Part shown: positions 35,648 through 45,331 of the stretch, piece by piece
How the letters are laid out: each line of letters begins with the position of its first letter
Position numbering within the stretch: the stretch's first letter is position 1
NCBI GenBank assembly: GCA_009363175.1
Contig: CP045205.1
Location: 1,488,001-1,552,000 of the forward strand
Direction of reading: 5' to 3'
From: Citrobacter telavivensis
GTDB lineage: Bacteria > Pseudomonadota > Gammaproteobacteria > Enterobacterales > Enterobacteriaceae
Length of the DNA: 64,000 bases
Notes under the pieces: generated by a model
What the model was told of the DNA's origin: nothing
The model's input: the letters and a program-made list of their open reading frames with translations, nothing else
Database searches by the model: none
Position numbers and translations under genes: made by a program

Positions 35648-36836
35648 GTCAGTACATACCAATACCTCTGTCTGGTCGAAAGGGATGATGTCGGTTATCG
35701 CGGCGCAGTTTCTCTCGGCGTTTGGCGATAACGCCCTGCTGTTTGCCACGCTGGCGCTGCTGAAGGAACAGTTCTATCCGGACTGGAGTCAGCCGATTCT
35801 GCAAATGGTGTTTGTGGGCGCTTACATCCTGTTTGCGCCATTTGTGGGGCAGGTCGCTGACAGCTTTGCCAAAGGTCGGGTGATGATGTTCGCCAACGGC
35901 CTTAAACTGCTGGGGGCGGCAAGCATCTGCTTTGGCTTCAATCCGTTTCTCGGCTATACGCTGGTGGGCGTTGGCGCGGCGGCTTACTCACCGGCCAAAT
36001 ACGGCATTCTGGGTGAACTGACCACCGGCGATAAGCTGGTGAAAGCCAACGGTCTGATGGAAGCATCCACCATTGCGGCGATCCTGCTTGGCTCGGTGGC
36101 CGGTGGGGTGCTGGCCGACTGGCATGTCATTGCCGCACTGGTTGCCTGTGCGCTGGCCTACGCCGGAGCCGTGGTGGCAAACCTCTCTATTCCCAAACTG
36201 GCCGCCGCGCGTCCTGGGCAGTCCTGGCATCTGGCAAAAATGACCCGCAGTTTCTTCTGCGCCTGTGTTTCACTGTGGCGCAACGGCGAAACACGTTTCT
36301 CGCTGGTGGGCACCAGTCTGTTCTGGGGCGCGGGAGTGACGCTACGTTTCCTGCTGGTGCTGTGGGTGCCGGTGGCGTTAGGCATTACCGATAACGCCAC
36401 GCCAACCTATCTTAACGCGATGGTCGCGGTCGGTATTGTGGTCGGGGCGGGTGCCGCTGCCAGACTGGTGACGCTGGATACGGTGGTGCGTTGCATGCCT
36501 GCGGGGATCCTGATTGGCGTCGTCGTGCTGATTTTTTCTCTGCAACACGCGCTGCTGCCTGCCTATGCGCTGCTGATGCTGATTGGTGTGCTGGGCGGCT
36601 TCTTTGTGGTACCACTGAATGCGCTGTTGCAGGAGCGCGGTAAGAAGAGTGTCGGCGCGGGTAATGCGATTGCGGTACAGAACCTCGGTGAGAACAGTGC
36701 GATGCTGTTGATGCTGGGGCTCTACTCGCTGGCGGTATGGGTAGGGATCCCGGTCATTGCCGTGGGTATCGGTTTTGGCGGTCTGTTCGCACTGGCCATT
36801 GCGGCGCTGTGGATCTGGCAGCGCCGTCAGGCGTAA
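35640..36836 (+). CDS. lplT: Lysophospholipid transporter LplT
   Basis: A 398-residue major facilitator protein with 12 membrane segments that flips 2-acylglycerophosphoethanolamine to the inner leaflet for Aas. The start at 35640 lies inside the aas stop (ATGCCTGA), giving tight coupling. It aligns with E. coli LplT along its whole length, including PAKYGILGELTTG and GNAIAVQNLGENSAMLLMLG. Confidence 0.96.
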   Translation: MPESVHTNTSVWSKGMMSVIAAQFLSAFGDNALLFATLALLKEQFYPDWSQPILQMVFVGAYILFAPFVGQVADSFAKGRVMMFANGLKLLGAASICFGFNPFLGYTLVGVGAAAYSPAKYGILGELTTGDKLVKANGLMEASTIAAILLGSVAGGVLADWHVIAALVACALAYAGAVVANLSIPKLAAARPGQSWHLAKMTRSFFCACVSLWRNGETRFSLVGTSLFWGAGVTLRFLLVLWVPVALGITDNATPTYLNAMVAVGIVVGAGAAARLVTLDTVVRCMPAGILIGVVVLIFSLQHALLPAYALLMLIGVLGGFFVVPLNALLQERGKKSVGAGNAIAVQNLGENSAMLLMLGLYSLAVWVGIPVIAVGIGFGGLFALAIAALWIWQRRQA

Positions 36837-36839
36837 TCA

Positions 36840-36868
36840 ACGCGCCGGAATTCCTCCGGCGCGCTTCT
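36840..36868. terminator. GC-rich hairpin between lplT and tas
   Basis: The palindrome GCGCCGGA-attcc-TCCGGCGC lies between the convergent stops of lplT and tas and can work as a two-way terminator, although its T tracts are short. Confidence 0.55.
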
Positions 36869-36869
36869 G

Positions 36870-37910
36870 TTACGGTGCAGGATAGGTGTAAACCTGATGC
36901 ACCGCTTCAATTTCTGCCAACACCTCTTCGCTTAACTCCAGATGTAAGCTCTCAACGTTGGTTTTCAGTTGTTCCATGGTGGTGGCGCCAAGCAGCGTAC
37001 TGGCAACAAACGGCTGACGACGAACGAATGCCAGCGCCATCTGCGCCGGACTGAGGTTATGGCGTCTGGCTATCTCCACATACGCAGCCACGGCTTTTTG
37101 CGTCTGCTCGCCGCTGTAGCGGGTAAAACGACTAAACAGCGTATTGCGCGCCCCGGCCGGTTTCGCGCCGTTCAGGTATTTACCGGTCAGCGTGCCAAAT
37201 CCCAGACAGGAATAGGCCAGCAGTTCGACGCCTTCGTACTGGCTCACTTCCGCCAGTCCCACTTCAAAACTGCGGTTGACCAGACTGTAAGGGTTCTGGA
37301 TGGTGACAATGCGCGGCAGGTCATGTTTATCCGCCAGGTGCAGATAGCGCATCACGCCAAAGGCCGTTTCATTTGAGACGCCGATGTAGCGAATCTTACC
37401 CGCGCGCTGAAACTCGGCCAGCGCATCCAGCGTATCCAGCAGCGACACCACCGGCGCGGCATCGGTCCAGCTGTAACCGAGCTTGCCAAAACAGTTGGTC
37501 GGGCGCTGCGGCCAGTGAACCTGGTAGAGATCCAGATAATCGGTTTGCAGACGCTTCAGGCTGTCGTGCAGCGCTTCGCGGATGTTCTTACGATCCAGTG
37601 CCTGGTTCGGACGAATGCTGTTGTCGTTATTACGCGACGGGCCGCTGACCTTGGAGGCGACAATCAGTTTTTCACGGTTGCCATGTTTGGCCAGCCAGTT
37701 TCCGACGTAAGTTTCGGTGAGCCCCTGGGTTTCCGGGCGCGGCGGGACCGGGTACATTTCGGCCACGTCGATCAGGTTAATGCCGTTGGCGACGGCATAG
37801 TTGAGCTGTGCATGTGCGTCGGCTTCGCTATTTTGTTCACCAAACGTCATTGTGCCCAGCCCCAGTGTACTAACTTCAAGCGAGCTGTGGGGTATACGGT
37901 GATATTGCAT
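36870..37910 (-). CDS. tas: Aldo-keto reductase Tas
   Basis: A 346-residue NADP(H)-dependent aldo-keto reductase with the same length as E. coli Tas. The catalytic Asp-Tyr-Lys-His set is seen in LIDVAEMYPVPP, IVASKVSGPSRN and YQVHWPQRP. E. coli Tas was found as a suppressor of tyrosine auxotrophy in starved cells; its natural substrate is unclear. It converges with lplT. Confidence 0.96.
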   Translation of the reverse strand: MQYHRIPHSSLEVSTLGLGTMTFGEQNSEADAHAQLNYAVANGINLIDVAEMYPVPPRPETQGLTETYVGNWLAKHGNREKLIVASKVSGPSRNNDNSIRPNQALDRKNIREALHDSLKRLQTDYLDLYQVHWPQRPTNCFGKLGYSWTDAAPVVSLLDTLDALAEFQRAGKIRYIGVSNETAFGVMRYLHLADKHDLPRIVTIQNPYSLVNRSFEVGLAEVSQYEGVELLAYSCLGFGTLTGKYLNGAKPAGARNTLFSRFTRYSGEQTQKAVAAYVEIARRHNLSPAQMALAFVRRQPFVASTLLGATTMEQLKTNVESLHLELSEEVLAEIEAVHQVYTYPAP

Positions 37911-38017
37911 AGCCGTTTCCTTTTTATAATCACGACATAAGGATTATAAAAATGGCTGAGGGAAGGGAAAAAGGGAAGAAAAATTGTTAAGGCCAGCAGC
38001 GTGGCTGACCTCAACCC

Positions 38018-38236
38018 TCAACGTTCAATGATCTGAGAAACCTCGTCACGGTTAATTTGCATGGCGTTGCCCTGCTGGTCGTGGTAGCTCACCAGACCGG
38101 TATCATCGTCAATCTCGGGTTTCCCGTCGGTCAGGATCATCCGACCATCTTTGGTCGCCATCACATAGTCGCTACTACAGCCGGAAACAGCAAAAGCCAG
38201 TCCAACTGCGGAAATTATCACTGCCCATTTTTTCAT
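38018..38236 (-). CDS. ygdR: Small lipoprotein YgdR
   Basis: A 72-residue DUF903 lipoprotein. Signal peptide and lipobox are clear (VGLAFAVSGC, lipidated Cys19), and the mature part is a small beta domain (YVMATKDGRMILTDGKPEI). Function is not known. It lies between tas and ygdQ, as in E. coli. Confidence 0.94.
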   Translation of the reverse strand: MKKWAVIISAVGLAFAVSGCSSDYVMATKDGRMILTDGKPEIDDDTGLVSYHDQQGNAMQINRDEVSQIIER

Positions 38237-38342
38237 CCATTTATCCTCACGTGGCCTGCGTCTGATAATAGTCTAGTAATAACCTGACGTTATGGGCAGG
38301 AAAAGCAGGAAAATCTTAAACTGGGAGGGGAAAAGGAAAGAA

Positions 38343-38366
38343 TTTCGCTCCCCAACGGGAGCGAAA
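38343..38366. terminator. Strong hairpin downstream of ygdQ
   Basis: A perfect ten-base stem TTTCGCTCCC/GGGAGCGAAA with a CAAC loop lies just beyond the ygdQ stop. It should terminate or stabilise the ygdQ message; the minus-strand U tract is short. Confidence 0.65.
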
Positions 38367-38373
38367 AAGACAA

Positions 38374-39087
38374 TTACAGCGGGTTTTTTTTATTTCGCAA
38401 CAGGTTCAGGCTCTCGACCGCAATCGAGAAGAACATGGCGAAATAGATGTAACCCTTCGGCACGTGAACATCGAAACTTTCCAGAATCAGGGTGAAGCCC
38501 ACCAGAATCAGGAACGACAGCGCCAGCATCTTCACGGACGGGTGTCGGTCGACAAACTCGCCAATAGGACGTGCTGCAAACATCATTACGCCAACGGCAA
38601 TCACCACCGCCGCCATCATAATGAACAGATGATCGGACAAACCGACCGCCGTGATCACCGAGTCCAGACTGAAGATGATGTCGAGCAGCATGATTTGCAC
38701 GATTGCTCCCAGGAAGGAGGTGACGCGCATGTTCATCCCTTCTTCTTCACCTTCAATGGATTCGTGGATCTCCTTACTCGCTTTCCAGATCAGGAACAAT
38801 CCGCCGAGCAGAAGGATCAGGTCGCGGGCGGAAATGGCCTCACCAAACACGTCAAACAGCGGATTGGTCAGCCGGGTCACCCAGGCGATGGAGGCCAGCA
38901 GCGCCAGACGCATGATCATCGCCGCCGCAAGACCCAGACGTCGGGCATGTGCGCGTTGCGCAGTCGGGAGTTTTGCAACCACCAGAGAGAGGAAAATAAT
39001 ATTATCGATCCCAAGCACGATCTCCAGCAGCGTCAGCGTACCGAGCGCAAGCCAGGCGTTAGGATCGGTTATCCATGCAAATAACAT
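38374..39087 (-). CDS. ygdQ: TerC-family membrane protein YgdQ
   Basis: A 237-residue TerC-family protein with about seven membrane helices and the family motifs LEIVLGIDNIIFLS and DIIFSLDSVITAVGL, whose aspartates line the presumed metal path. Relatives export manganese or support tellurite tolerance; the role of YgdQ itself is not settled. The start at 39087 gives the E. coli length. Confidence 0.95.
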   Translation of the reverse strand: MLFAWITDPNAWLALGTLTLLEIVLGIDNIIFLSLVVAKLPTAQRAHARRLGLAAAMIMRLALLASIAWVTRLTNPLFDVFGEAISARDLILLLGGLFLIWKASKEIHESIEGEEEGMNMRVTSFLGAIVQIMLLDIIFSLDSVITAVGLSDHLFIMMAAVVIAVGVMMFAARPIGEFVDRHPSVKMLALSFLILVGFTLILESFDVHVPKGYIYFAMFFSIAVESLNLLRNKKNPL

Positions 39088-39151
39088 TGAACAAAGTCCT
39101 GCCAAAAAAAAGAAGCGCTAATTATATGCTTCCGGGGCACCGGGCGAAAGT

Positions 39152-39847
39152 CTAACGCTGCTGTAACAAAAAGTGGCGTTCCAGCAGGGCGCGTGTGAAG
39201 TTCTTTTTCAGATAAAAACCACGCGGCAACGTCAGTATTGGCTCGCCCTGGGCGCCGATGGCCTCGGTGAGCGCTTTGGCGTTTGCCGCCTTTGGTCTCA
39301 GTTGTAAAAATTCGCCATGCCGGGCGGTAATGCGTTCAACCTGACCGAGCACAATCATGTCCATTAACTCTTCCCAGTCCAGACGCAACTGACGGTCTTC
39401 TTCTTCATCGGGACTCCACAGCACCGGCGAACCCACCCGCCGTTGTGCGAGGGGAATGCTGCGCTCGCCTTCTACCGGGATCCACAGCACTCGCTTCAGT
39501 TTGTGCCGCACGTGGCTGGTTTCCCACGTTACGCCACTGTTTCCCGTCAGCGGCGCGACGCAGACAAAGGTGGTTTCGAGCGGGCGCCCAAGGCTATCCA
39601 CAGGAATGGTTTTCAACTCGACGCCGAGTGCGGCGAAATCCTGCTCAGGCTTACTTCCGGCGCTGGCGCCCAGCCAGAGTTCCAGCAACACGCCGATCCA
39701 GCCTTTGTCCCGCTTGAGATCTTTCGGCGCAACAATGCCCGCCAGCGCAGCCAGTTCGCCTAACGAATAGCCCGAAAGCTGCTGCGCCTGCTGGAGCAGA
39801 AGGGCTTCAGATTCCGGCGGAAAGCGTAAAGGATGGAGTCCGGACAT
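39152..39847 (-). CDS. mutH: Mismatch-repair endonuclease MutH
   Basis: A 231-residue type II-restriction-fold endonuclease that nicks the unmethylated strand at hemimethylated GATC sites during mismatch repair. The catalytic D-X6-E-X-K set is visible as DFAALGVELK (near residues 70-79). Two residues longer than the E. coli protein. Followed by ygdQ, ygdR and tas in the same orientation. Confidence 0.97.
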   Translation of the reverse strand: MSGLHPLRFPPESEALLLQQAQQLSGYSLGELAALAGIVAPKDLKRDKGWIGVLLELWLGASAGSKPEQDFAALGVELKTIPVDSLGRPLETTFVCVAPLTGNSGVTWETSHVRHKLKRVLWIPVEGERSIPLAQRRVGSPVLWSPDEEEDRQLRLDWEELMDMIVLGQVERITARHGEFLQLRPKAANAKALTEAIGAQGEPILTLPRGFYLKKNFTRALLERHFLLQQR

Positions 39848-40029
39848 GGCGTCATACCTTAGGTGAAAAAATAAACAATGATTTTATACCGTGGAAAAGA
39901 AGTTTATCGTTTTCCACATGTGATATCCAATGCCATGATTTATATTGATTTTTAGTTTACGGCATCACGTGTTGCGCAACACCAGAATGGGTTTTCCATT
40001 TCTGGTCACTGAAAATAAACAGGATCTTA

Positions 40030-40480
40030 CACCATGTTATCCACAGAAAGATGGGATAACTGTGAAAAACCCCGACTACTGTTTCCATTTACAGCCTTGA
40101 CGTGCGACGAAAATCGAATTTTCACACAATTTGTGTTTAACTTATTGGCACAATCTGTGGATAAAGTCGGCGCTGTTCGATCTTTCATCAGCCTGAGGAT
40201 CGTCAGTGTGATACTTGTCACTTTTTTGCCTGATAACAGGTGGGATGACCAAGTAACCTCATGAATATAAGAAAAGATTTTTTTCACCCTGTCGGCAGTT
40301 TATTCAAACTGTACCGGTTTTTCCCGGAGTAATTCCGTACTTCTTCACAACTCTATCCACAGAAAAGGTGAATAAAATCGCCCATATGGGTGAGTGTCTG
40401 TTTATAACTTTGTCTTTAACTGTGAGTTATTCAATTGTTATTAGATGCACACCGTCTTAACTCAGTGGTTTACCGTCTGT
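40030..40480. other. DARS2, DnaA-reactivating site (DnaA-box cluster)
   Basis: The intergenic DNA between mutH and rppH is where E. coli has DARS2, which promotes exchange of ADP for ATP on DnaA. Here there is a perfect DnaA box TTATCCACA at 40037-40045, a second perfect box in the opposite orientation (TGTGGATAA, 40156-40164), and an eight-of-nine match CTATCCACA at 40353-40361, plus looser matches. Boxes plus position support the call. IHF and Fis sites are expected but I could not fix them by eye. Confidence 0.8.
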
Positions 40481-40531
40481 CAGGAGTGTGAAACAATCAT
40501 TCTCATATAAGGTTTATATTGAGGTAGTCCG

Positions 40532-41062
40532 GTGATTGATGACGATGGCTACCGCCCAAATGTAGGTATCGTAATTTGTAATCGTCAGGGGCAGGTGATG
40601 TGGGCCCGGCGGTTTGGTCAGCACTCCTGGCAGTTCCCACAGGGTGGGATAAACCCAGGAGAATCAGCAGAACAGGCGATGTACCGGGAACTGTTTGAAG
40701 AAGTAGGGTTAAGCCGTAAAGATGTGCGAATCCTTGCCTCTACTCGCAACTGGTTGCGTTACAAGTTACCAAAACGTTTGGTGCGTTGGGATACAAAGCC
40801 GGTATGTATCGGCCAGAAACAAAAGTGGTTTCTTTTGCAGTTGATGAGCGGGGACGCGGAAATCAATATGCAAACCAGCAGCACTCCTGAGTTCGACGGC
40901 TGGCGTTGGGTAAGTTACTGGTACCCGGTCCGGCAAGTGGTTTCATTTAAACGCGATGTCTACCGCAGGGTGATGAAAGAGTTCGCAAGTGTTGTGATGG
41001 CGCTTCAGGAAACGACGCCGAAGCCGCAAAGTACACCTGCTTATCGACGTAAAAGAGGTTAA
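40532..41062 (+). CDS. rppH: RNA pyrophosphohydrolase RppH
   Basis: A 176-residue Nudix hydrolase that removes pyrophosphate from the 5' end of mRNA and so starts RNase E-dependent decay. The Nudix box is GX5EX7REXXEEXG, seen from GGINPGESAEQAMYREL to FEEVGL (about residues 38-60). It starts with GTG, as in E. coli. ptsP follows after 12 bases in the same operon. Confidence 0.97.
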   Translation: MIDDDGYRPNVGIVICNRQGQVMWARRFGQHSWQFPQGGINPGESAEQAMYRELFEEVGLSRKDVRILASTRNWLRYKLPKRLVRWDTKPVCIGQKQKWFLLQLMSGDAEINMQTSSTPEFDGWRWVSYWYPVRQVVSFKRDVYRRVMKEFASVVMALQETTPKPQSTPAYRRKRG

Positions 41063-41074
41063 GCCACGCAAATT

Positions 41075-43321
41075 ATGCTCACCCGCCTGCGCGAAATAGT
41101 CGAAAAGGTGGCCAGTGCTCCGCGTCTTAATGAAGCGCTGAATATTCTGGTTACTGACATCTGTCTTGCGATGGATACAGAGGTCTGCTCGGTTTATCTG
41201 GCCGATCATGACCGGCGTTGTTATTACCTCATGGCGACGCGGGGGCTTAAAAAACCGCGCGGTCGCACTGTCGCACTCGCGTTTGATGAAGGTATCGTCG
41301 GCCTGGTTGGCAGGCTGGCGGAACCTATCAACCTTGCCGATGCGCAAAAACATCCCAGTTTTAAATATATCCCCTCGGTAAAAGAAGAGCGCTTCCGTGC
41401 CTTCCTCGGGGTGCCGATCATTCAGCGTCGTCAACTGCTGGGCGTCCTCGTTGTACAGCAGCGTGAACTGCGCCAGTATGACGAAAGTGAAGAATCTTTC
41501 CTCGTGACGCTCGCCACGCAGATGGCGGCGATCCTGTCACAATCTCAGCTTACCGCCCTGTTCGGCCAGTATCGCCAGACGCGTATTCGTGCGTTACCGG
41601 CGGCACCGGGCGTGGCGATCGCAGAAGGCTGGCAGGACGCGACGCTGCCGCTGATGGAGCAGGTGTATCAGGCCTCGACGCTGGATCCTGCTCTGGAGCG
41701 TGAGCGCCTGACCGGTGCGCTGGAAGAGGCGGCAAATGAGTTTCGCCGTTACAGCAAGCGTTTTGCCGCAGGCGCGCAGAAAGAGACCGCTGCGATATTC
41801 GATCTCTATTCACACCTGCTCTCCGACGCCCGCCTGCGACGCGAACTGTTTACCGAAGTCGATAACGGTTCGGTGGCAGAGTGGGCGGTCAAAACGATCA
41901 TCGAAAAGTTTGCCGAACAGTTTGCCGCGCTGAGCGATAACTACCTCAAAGAGCGTGCGGGCGATCTGCGTGCGCTGGGTCAGCGACTGCTGTTTCATCT
42001 TGATGATTCCGTACAAGGGCCAAATGCCTGGCCAGAACGCTTCGTGCTGGTGGCTGACGAACTCTCCGCCACGACGCTGGCGGAACTGCCGCAGGACCGA
42101 CTGGCGGGTGTTGTGGTTCGCGACGGGGCGGCCAATTCCCATGCTGCCATTATGGTGCGTGCGTTGGGCATTCCCACCGTGATGGGGGCTGATATCCAGC
42201 CGTCTGTACTGCACCGGCGTACGCTGGTGGTGGATGGCTATCGCGGTGAGCTGCTGGTCGATCCTGAACCGGTATTGATCCAGGAATATCAGCGGCTTAT
42301 CAGTGAAGAAAACGAGCTTAGCCGTCTGGCGGAAGATGACGTCAATTTACCTGCACAGTTGAAAAGCGGCGAGCGGGTCAAGGTCATGCTGAACGCGGGA
42401 CTCAGCCCGGAGCATGAAGAAAAGCTGGGCAGTCGTATCGACGGTATTGGCCTGTATCGCACCGAAATTCCCTTTATGCTGCAAAGCGGTTTTCCTTCTG
42501 AAGAGGAGCAGGTGGCGCAGTATCAGGGTATGTTGCAGATGTTTAACGACAAGCCAGTGACGCTACGAACGCTGGACGTTGGGGCGGACAAACAGTTGCC
42601 GTACATGCCGATCAGCGAGGAGAATCCCTGCCTGGGTTGGCGAGGGATCCGCATTACGCTCGACCAGCCAGAGATCTTCCTTGTCCAGGTCCGCGCCATG
42701 CTGCGCGCCAATGCGGCGACGGGCAACCTGAGTATTCTGCTGCCGATGGTAACCAGTATTGACGAGGTGGATGAAGCGCGCCGCCTGATTGAACGTGCCG
42801 GGCGTGAAGTGGAAGAGATGATCGGTTACGCGATCCCGAAACCGCGTATCGGCATCATGCTCGAAGTGCCGTCGATGGTCTTTATGCTGCCGAATCTGGC
42901 AAGTCGTATCGATTTTATCTCCGTCGGCACGAACGATCTGACTCAGTACGTGCTGGCGGTGGATCGCAACAATACGCGCGTCGCCAGCATCTACGACAGC
43001 CTGCATCCGGGGATGTTACGTGCGCTGTCGATGATTGCGCAGGAAGCCGAGCGCAGCGATATCGACCTGCGCGTGTGTGGCGAAATGGCGGGCGATCCGA
43101 TGTGCGTGACCATCCTGATTGGGCTGGGTTTCCGCCATCTCTCAATGAACGGTCGCTCCGTGGCGCGCGTGAAATACCTGCTGCGCCGTATTGATTACGA
43201 AGAGGCAAAAACGCTTGCCCAGCGTAGCCTTGAGGCGCAACTGGCAACGGAAGTGCGCCATCAGGTGGCGGCGTTTATGGAGCGTCGCGGGATGGGTGGT
43301 CTGATCCGTGGAGGGATGTAA
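41075..43321 (+). CDS. ptsP: PTS-Ntr enzyme I, PtsP
   Basis: A 748-residue phosphoenolpyruvate-protein phosphotransferase of the nitrogen PTS. An N-terminal GAF domain (about 1-127) binds glutamine or 2-oxoglutarate; then comes the phosphohistidine domain with His356 in DGAANSHAAIMVRALG, and a PEP-binding TIM barrel with GTNDLTQYVLAVDRNN. It phosphorylates NPr, which regulates potassium uptake and other processes. Operon with rppH. Confidence 0.97.
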   Translation: MLTRLREIVEKVASAPRLNEALNILVTDICLAMDTEVCSVYLADHDRRCYYLMATRGLKKPRGRTVALAFDEGIVGLVGRLAEPINLADAQKHPSFKYIPSVKEERFRAFLGVPIIQRRQLLGVLVVQQRELRQYDESEESFLVTLATQMAAILSQSQLTALFGQYRQTRIRALPAAPGVAIAEGWQDATLPLMEQVYQASTLDPALERERLTGALEEAANEFRRYSKRFAAGAQKETAAIFDLYSHLLSDARLRRELFTEVDNGSVAEWAVKTIIEKFAEQFAALSDNYLKERAGDLRALGQRLLFHLDDSVQGPNAWPERFVLVADELSATTLAELPQDRLAGVVVRDGAANSHAAIMVRALGIPTVMGADIQPSVLHRRTLVVDGYRGELLVDPEPVLIQEYQRLISEENELSRLAEDDVNLPAQLKSGERVKVMLNAGLSPEHEEKLGSRIDGIGLYRTEIPFMLQSGFPSEEEQVAQYQGMLQMFNDKPVTLRTLDVGADKQLPYMPISEENPCLGWRGIRITLDQPEIFLVQVRAMLRANAATGNLSILLPMVTSIDEVDEARRLIERAGREVEEMIGYAIPKPRIGIMLEVPSMVFMLPNLASRIDFISVGTNDLTQYVLAVDRNNTRVASIYDSLHPGMLRALSMIAQEAERSDIDLRVCGEMAGDPMCVTILIGLGFRHLSMNGRSVARVKYLLRRIDYEEAKTLAQRSLEAQLATEVRHQVAAFMERRGMGGLIRGGM

Positions 43322-43469
43322 AAGCGCTATACAGATCTTTTACATCTTCGGCGCAGCCTCGTTAACCCCCTTATGCTATCATTCGCTCCTTTGGAGCGCC
43401 TGTAAGCAGTGGGTGCGCATATCGCTCGCTGAGTTTTTTCAGCGGAATAACAAGAACTTGTGGTGACAG

Positions 43470-44345
43470 ATGACCAGTAGCTATCTGCATTTTCCGGAAT
43501 TCGATCCGGTCATTTTCTCAATTGGGCCCGTTGCACTTCGTTGGTACGGCTTAATGTATCTGGTGGGCTTCATTTTCGCGATGTGGCTGGCGACGCGTCG
43601 TGCCAATCGCCCTGGCAGTGGCTGGACTAAGAATGAAGTCGAAAACTTACTCTATGCAGGTTTCCTCGGGGTCTTCCTCGGTGGGCGTATTGGCTACGTA
43701 CTGTTCTATAACTTCCCGCTGTTCCTGGATAATCCGCTCTACTTGTTCCGCGTCTGGGACGGGGGCATGTCCTTCCACGGTGGCCTGATTGGCGTGATTC
43801 TGGTGATGATTATTTTCGCCAAACGCACGAAGCGCAGTTTCTTCCAGGTCTCTGATTTCATTGCTCCGCTGATCCCCTTTGGCCTGGGGGCCGGGCGTCT
43901 GGGCAACTTTATCAACGGCGAACTGTGGGGCCGTGTCGACCCGAATTTCTCTTACTCCATGCTGTTCCCTGGGTCACGCACCGAAGATATTCTGCTGCTG
44001 CAAACCAACCCGCAATGGCAATCCATTTTCGATACCTACGGCTCCTTGCCGCGTCACGCGTCTCAACTCTATGAGATGGCGCTGGAGGGGGTAGTGCTGT
44101 TTATCATTCTTAACCTGTTTATTCGTAAACCGCGCCCGATGGGGTCCGTCTCCGGGCTGTTTTTGATTGGCTATGGCGCGTTTCGTATCATCGTTGAATT
44201 CTTCCGTCAGCCGGATCAGCAGTTCACCGGCGAATGGGTACAGTACATCAGCATGGGACAGATCCTCTCGATTCCGATGATTGTCGCTGGTGTTGTCATG
44301 ATGATGTGGGCCTATCGCCGTCGCCCACAGCAACACGTTTCCTGA
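43470..44345 (+). CDS. lgt: Prolipoprotein diacylglyceryl transferase Lgt
   Basis: A 291-residue inner membrane enzyme with seven membrane helices that attaches diacylglycerol to the lipobox cysteine of prolipoproteins, the first step of lipoprotein maturation. The Lgt signature GRLGNFINGELWGR is intact (about residues 143-156). Essential in E. coli. thyA starts six bases after the stop and depends partly on this transcript. Confidence 0.98.
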   Translation: MTSSYLHFPEFDPVIFSIGPVALRWYGLMYLVGFIFAMWLATRRANRPGSGWTKNEVENLLYAGFLGVFLGGRIGYVLFYNFPLFLDNPLYLFRVWDGGMSFHGGLIGVILVMIIFAKRTKRSFFQVSDFIAPLIPFGLGAGRLGNFINGELWGRVDPNFSYSMLFPGSRTEDILLLQTNPQWQSIFDTYGSLPRHASQLYEMALEGVVLFIILNLFIRKPRPMGSVSGLFLIGYGAFRIIVEFFRQPDQQFTGEWVQYISMGQILSIPMIVAGVVMMMWAYRRRPQQHVS

Positions 44346-44351
44346 GGAACC

Positions 44352-45146
44352 ATGAAACAGTATTTAGAACTGATGCAAAAAGTGCTGGATGAAGGCACAC
44401 AGAAAAACGACCGCACCGGAACCGGAACGCTTTCCATTTTTGGTCATCAGATGCGTTTTAACCTGCAGGACGGATTCCCGCTGGTGACGACAAAACGTTG
44501 CCACCTGCGCTCCATCATCCATGAACTGCTGTGGTTCCTGCAAGGTGACACCAACGTGGCCTATCTGCACGAAAATAACGTCACCATCTGGGACGAATGG
44601 GCGGATGAAAACGGCAATCTGGGCCCGGTGTACGGCAAACAGTGGCGTGCCTGGCCGACGCCGGATGGTCGCCACATTGACCAGATCACGACCGTGCTGA
44701 ACCAGTTGAAAAATGATCCCGATTCGCGCCGTATTATCGTTTCGGCGTGGAACGTCGGCGAACTGGACAAAATGGCGCTGGCACCGTGCCACGCGTTTTT
44801 CCAGTTCTATGTCGCGAACGGCAAGCTCTCCTGCCAGCTGTATCAGCGCTCCTGCGACGTGTTCCTCGGCCTGCCGTTTAACATCGCCAGCTATGCGCTG
44901 CTGGTACACATGATGGCGCAACAGTGCGATCTGGAGGTTGGCGATTTCGTCTGGACCGGTGGTGACACGCATCTGTACAGCAACCACATGGAGCAGACGC
45001 ACCTGCAACTGACTCGCGAACCGCGCGCGCTGCCGAAGCTAGTGATCAAACGTAAACCCGATTCTCTCTTCGACTACCGCTTCGACGATTTTGAAATCGA
45101 AGGTTACGACCCGCATCCGGGGATTAAAGCGCCGGTTGCTATCTAA
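44352..45146 (+). CDS. thyA: Thymidylate synthase ThyA
   Basis: A 264-residue enzyme that methylates dUMP to dTMP with methylene-tetrahydrofolate. The catalytic cysteine (Cys146) is in LAPCHAFFQFYV, the substrate-binding stretch is QRSCDVFLGLPFNIASY. Same length as in E. coli. Coupled to lgt; followed by a strong terminator. Confidence 0.98.
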   Translation: MKQYLELMQKVLDEGTQKNDRTGTGTLSIFGHQMRFNLQDGFPLVTTKRCHLRSIIHELLWFLQGDTNVAYLHENNVTIWDEWADENGNLGPVYGKQWRAWPTPDGRHIDQITTVLNQLKNDPDSRRIIVSAWNVGELDKMALAPCHAFFQFYVANGKLSCQLYQRSCDVFLGLPFNIASYALLVHMMAQQCDLEVGDFVWTGGDTHLYSNHMEQTHLQLTREPRALPKLVIKRKPDSLFDYRFDDFEIEGYDPHPGIKAPVAI

Positions 45147-45167
45147 ACTGACCCTTATCCTGTCATA

Positions 45168-45196
45168 GCCGACGCCTCCGTGCGTCGGTTTTTTTT
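45168..45196 (+). terminator. Intrinsic terminator of thyA
   Basis: A seven-base stem CCGACGC/GCGTCGG with a six-base loop is followed by eight T. Confidence 0.9.
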
Positions 45197-45331
45197 ATCC
45201 AGATGCTGGTTTTTCGGCGTGGATTCCTGAAATGTTGCAACCAGCTGCAACAGAGGAAATTTCCCTCGTAACGCGCCGAAAAACCTGAATTCTCGCCTCG
45301 TTTTAACTTCCCGACGCGTCATACTGCCGCC

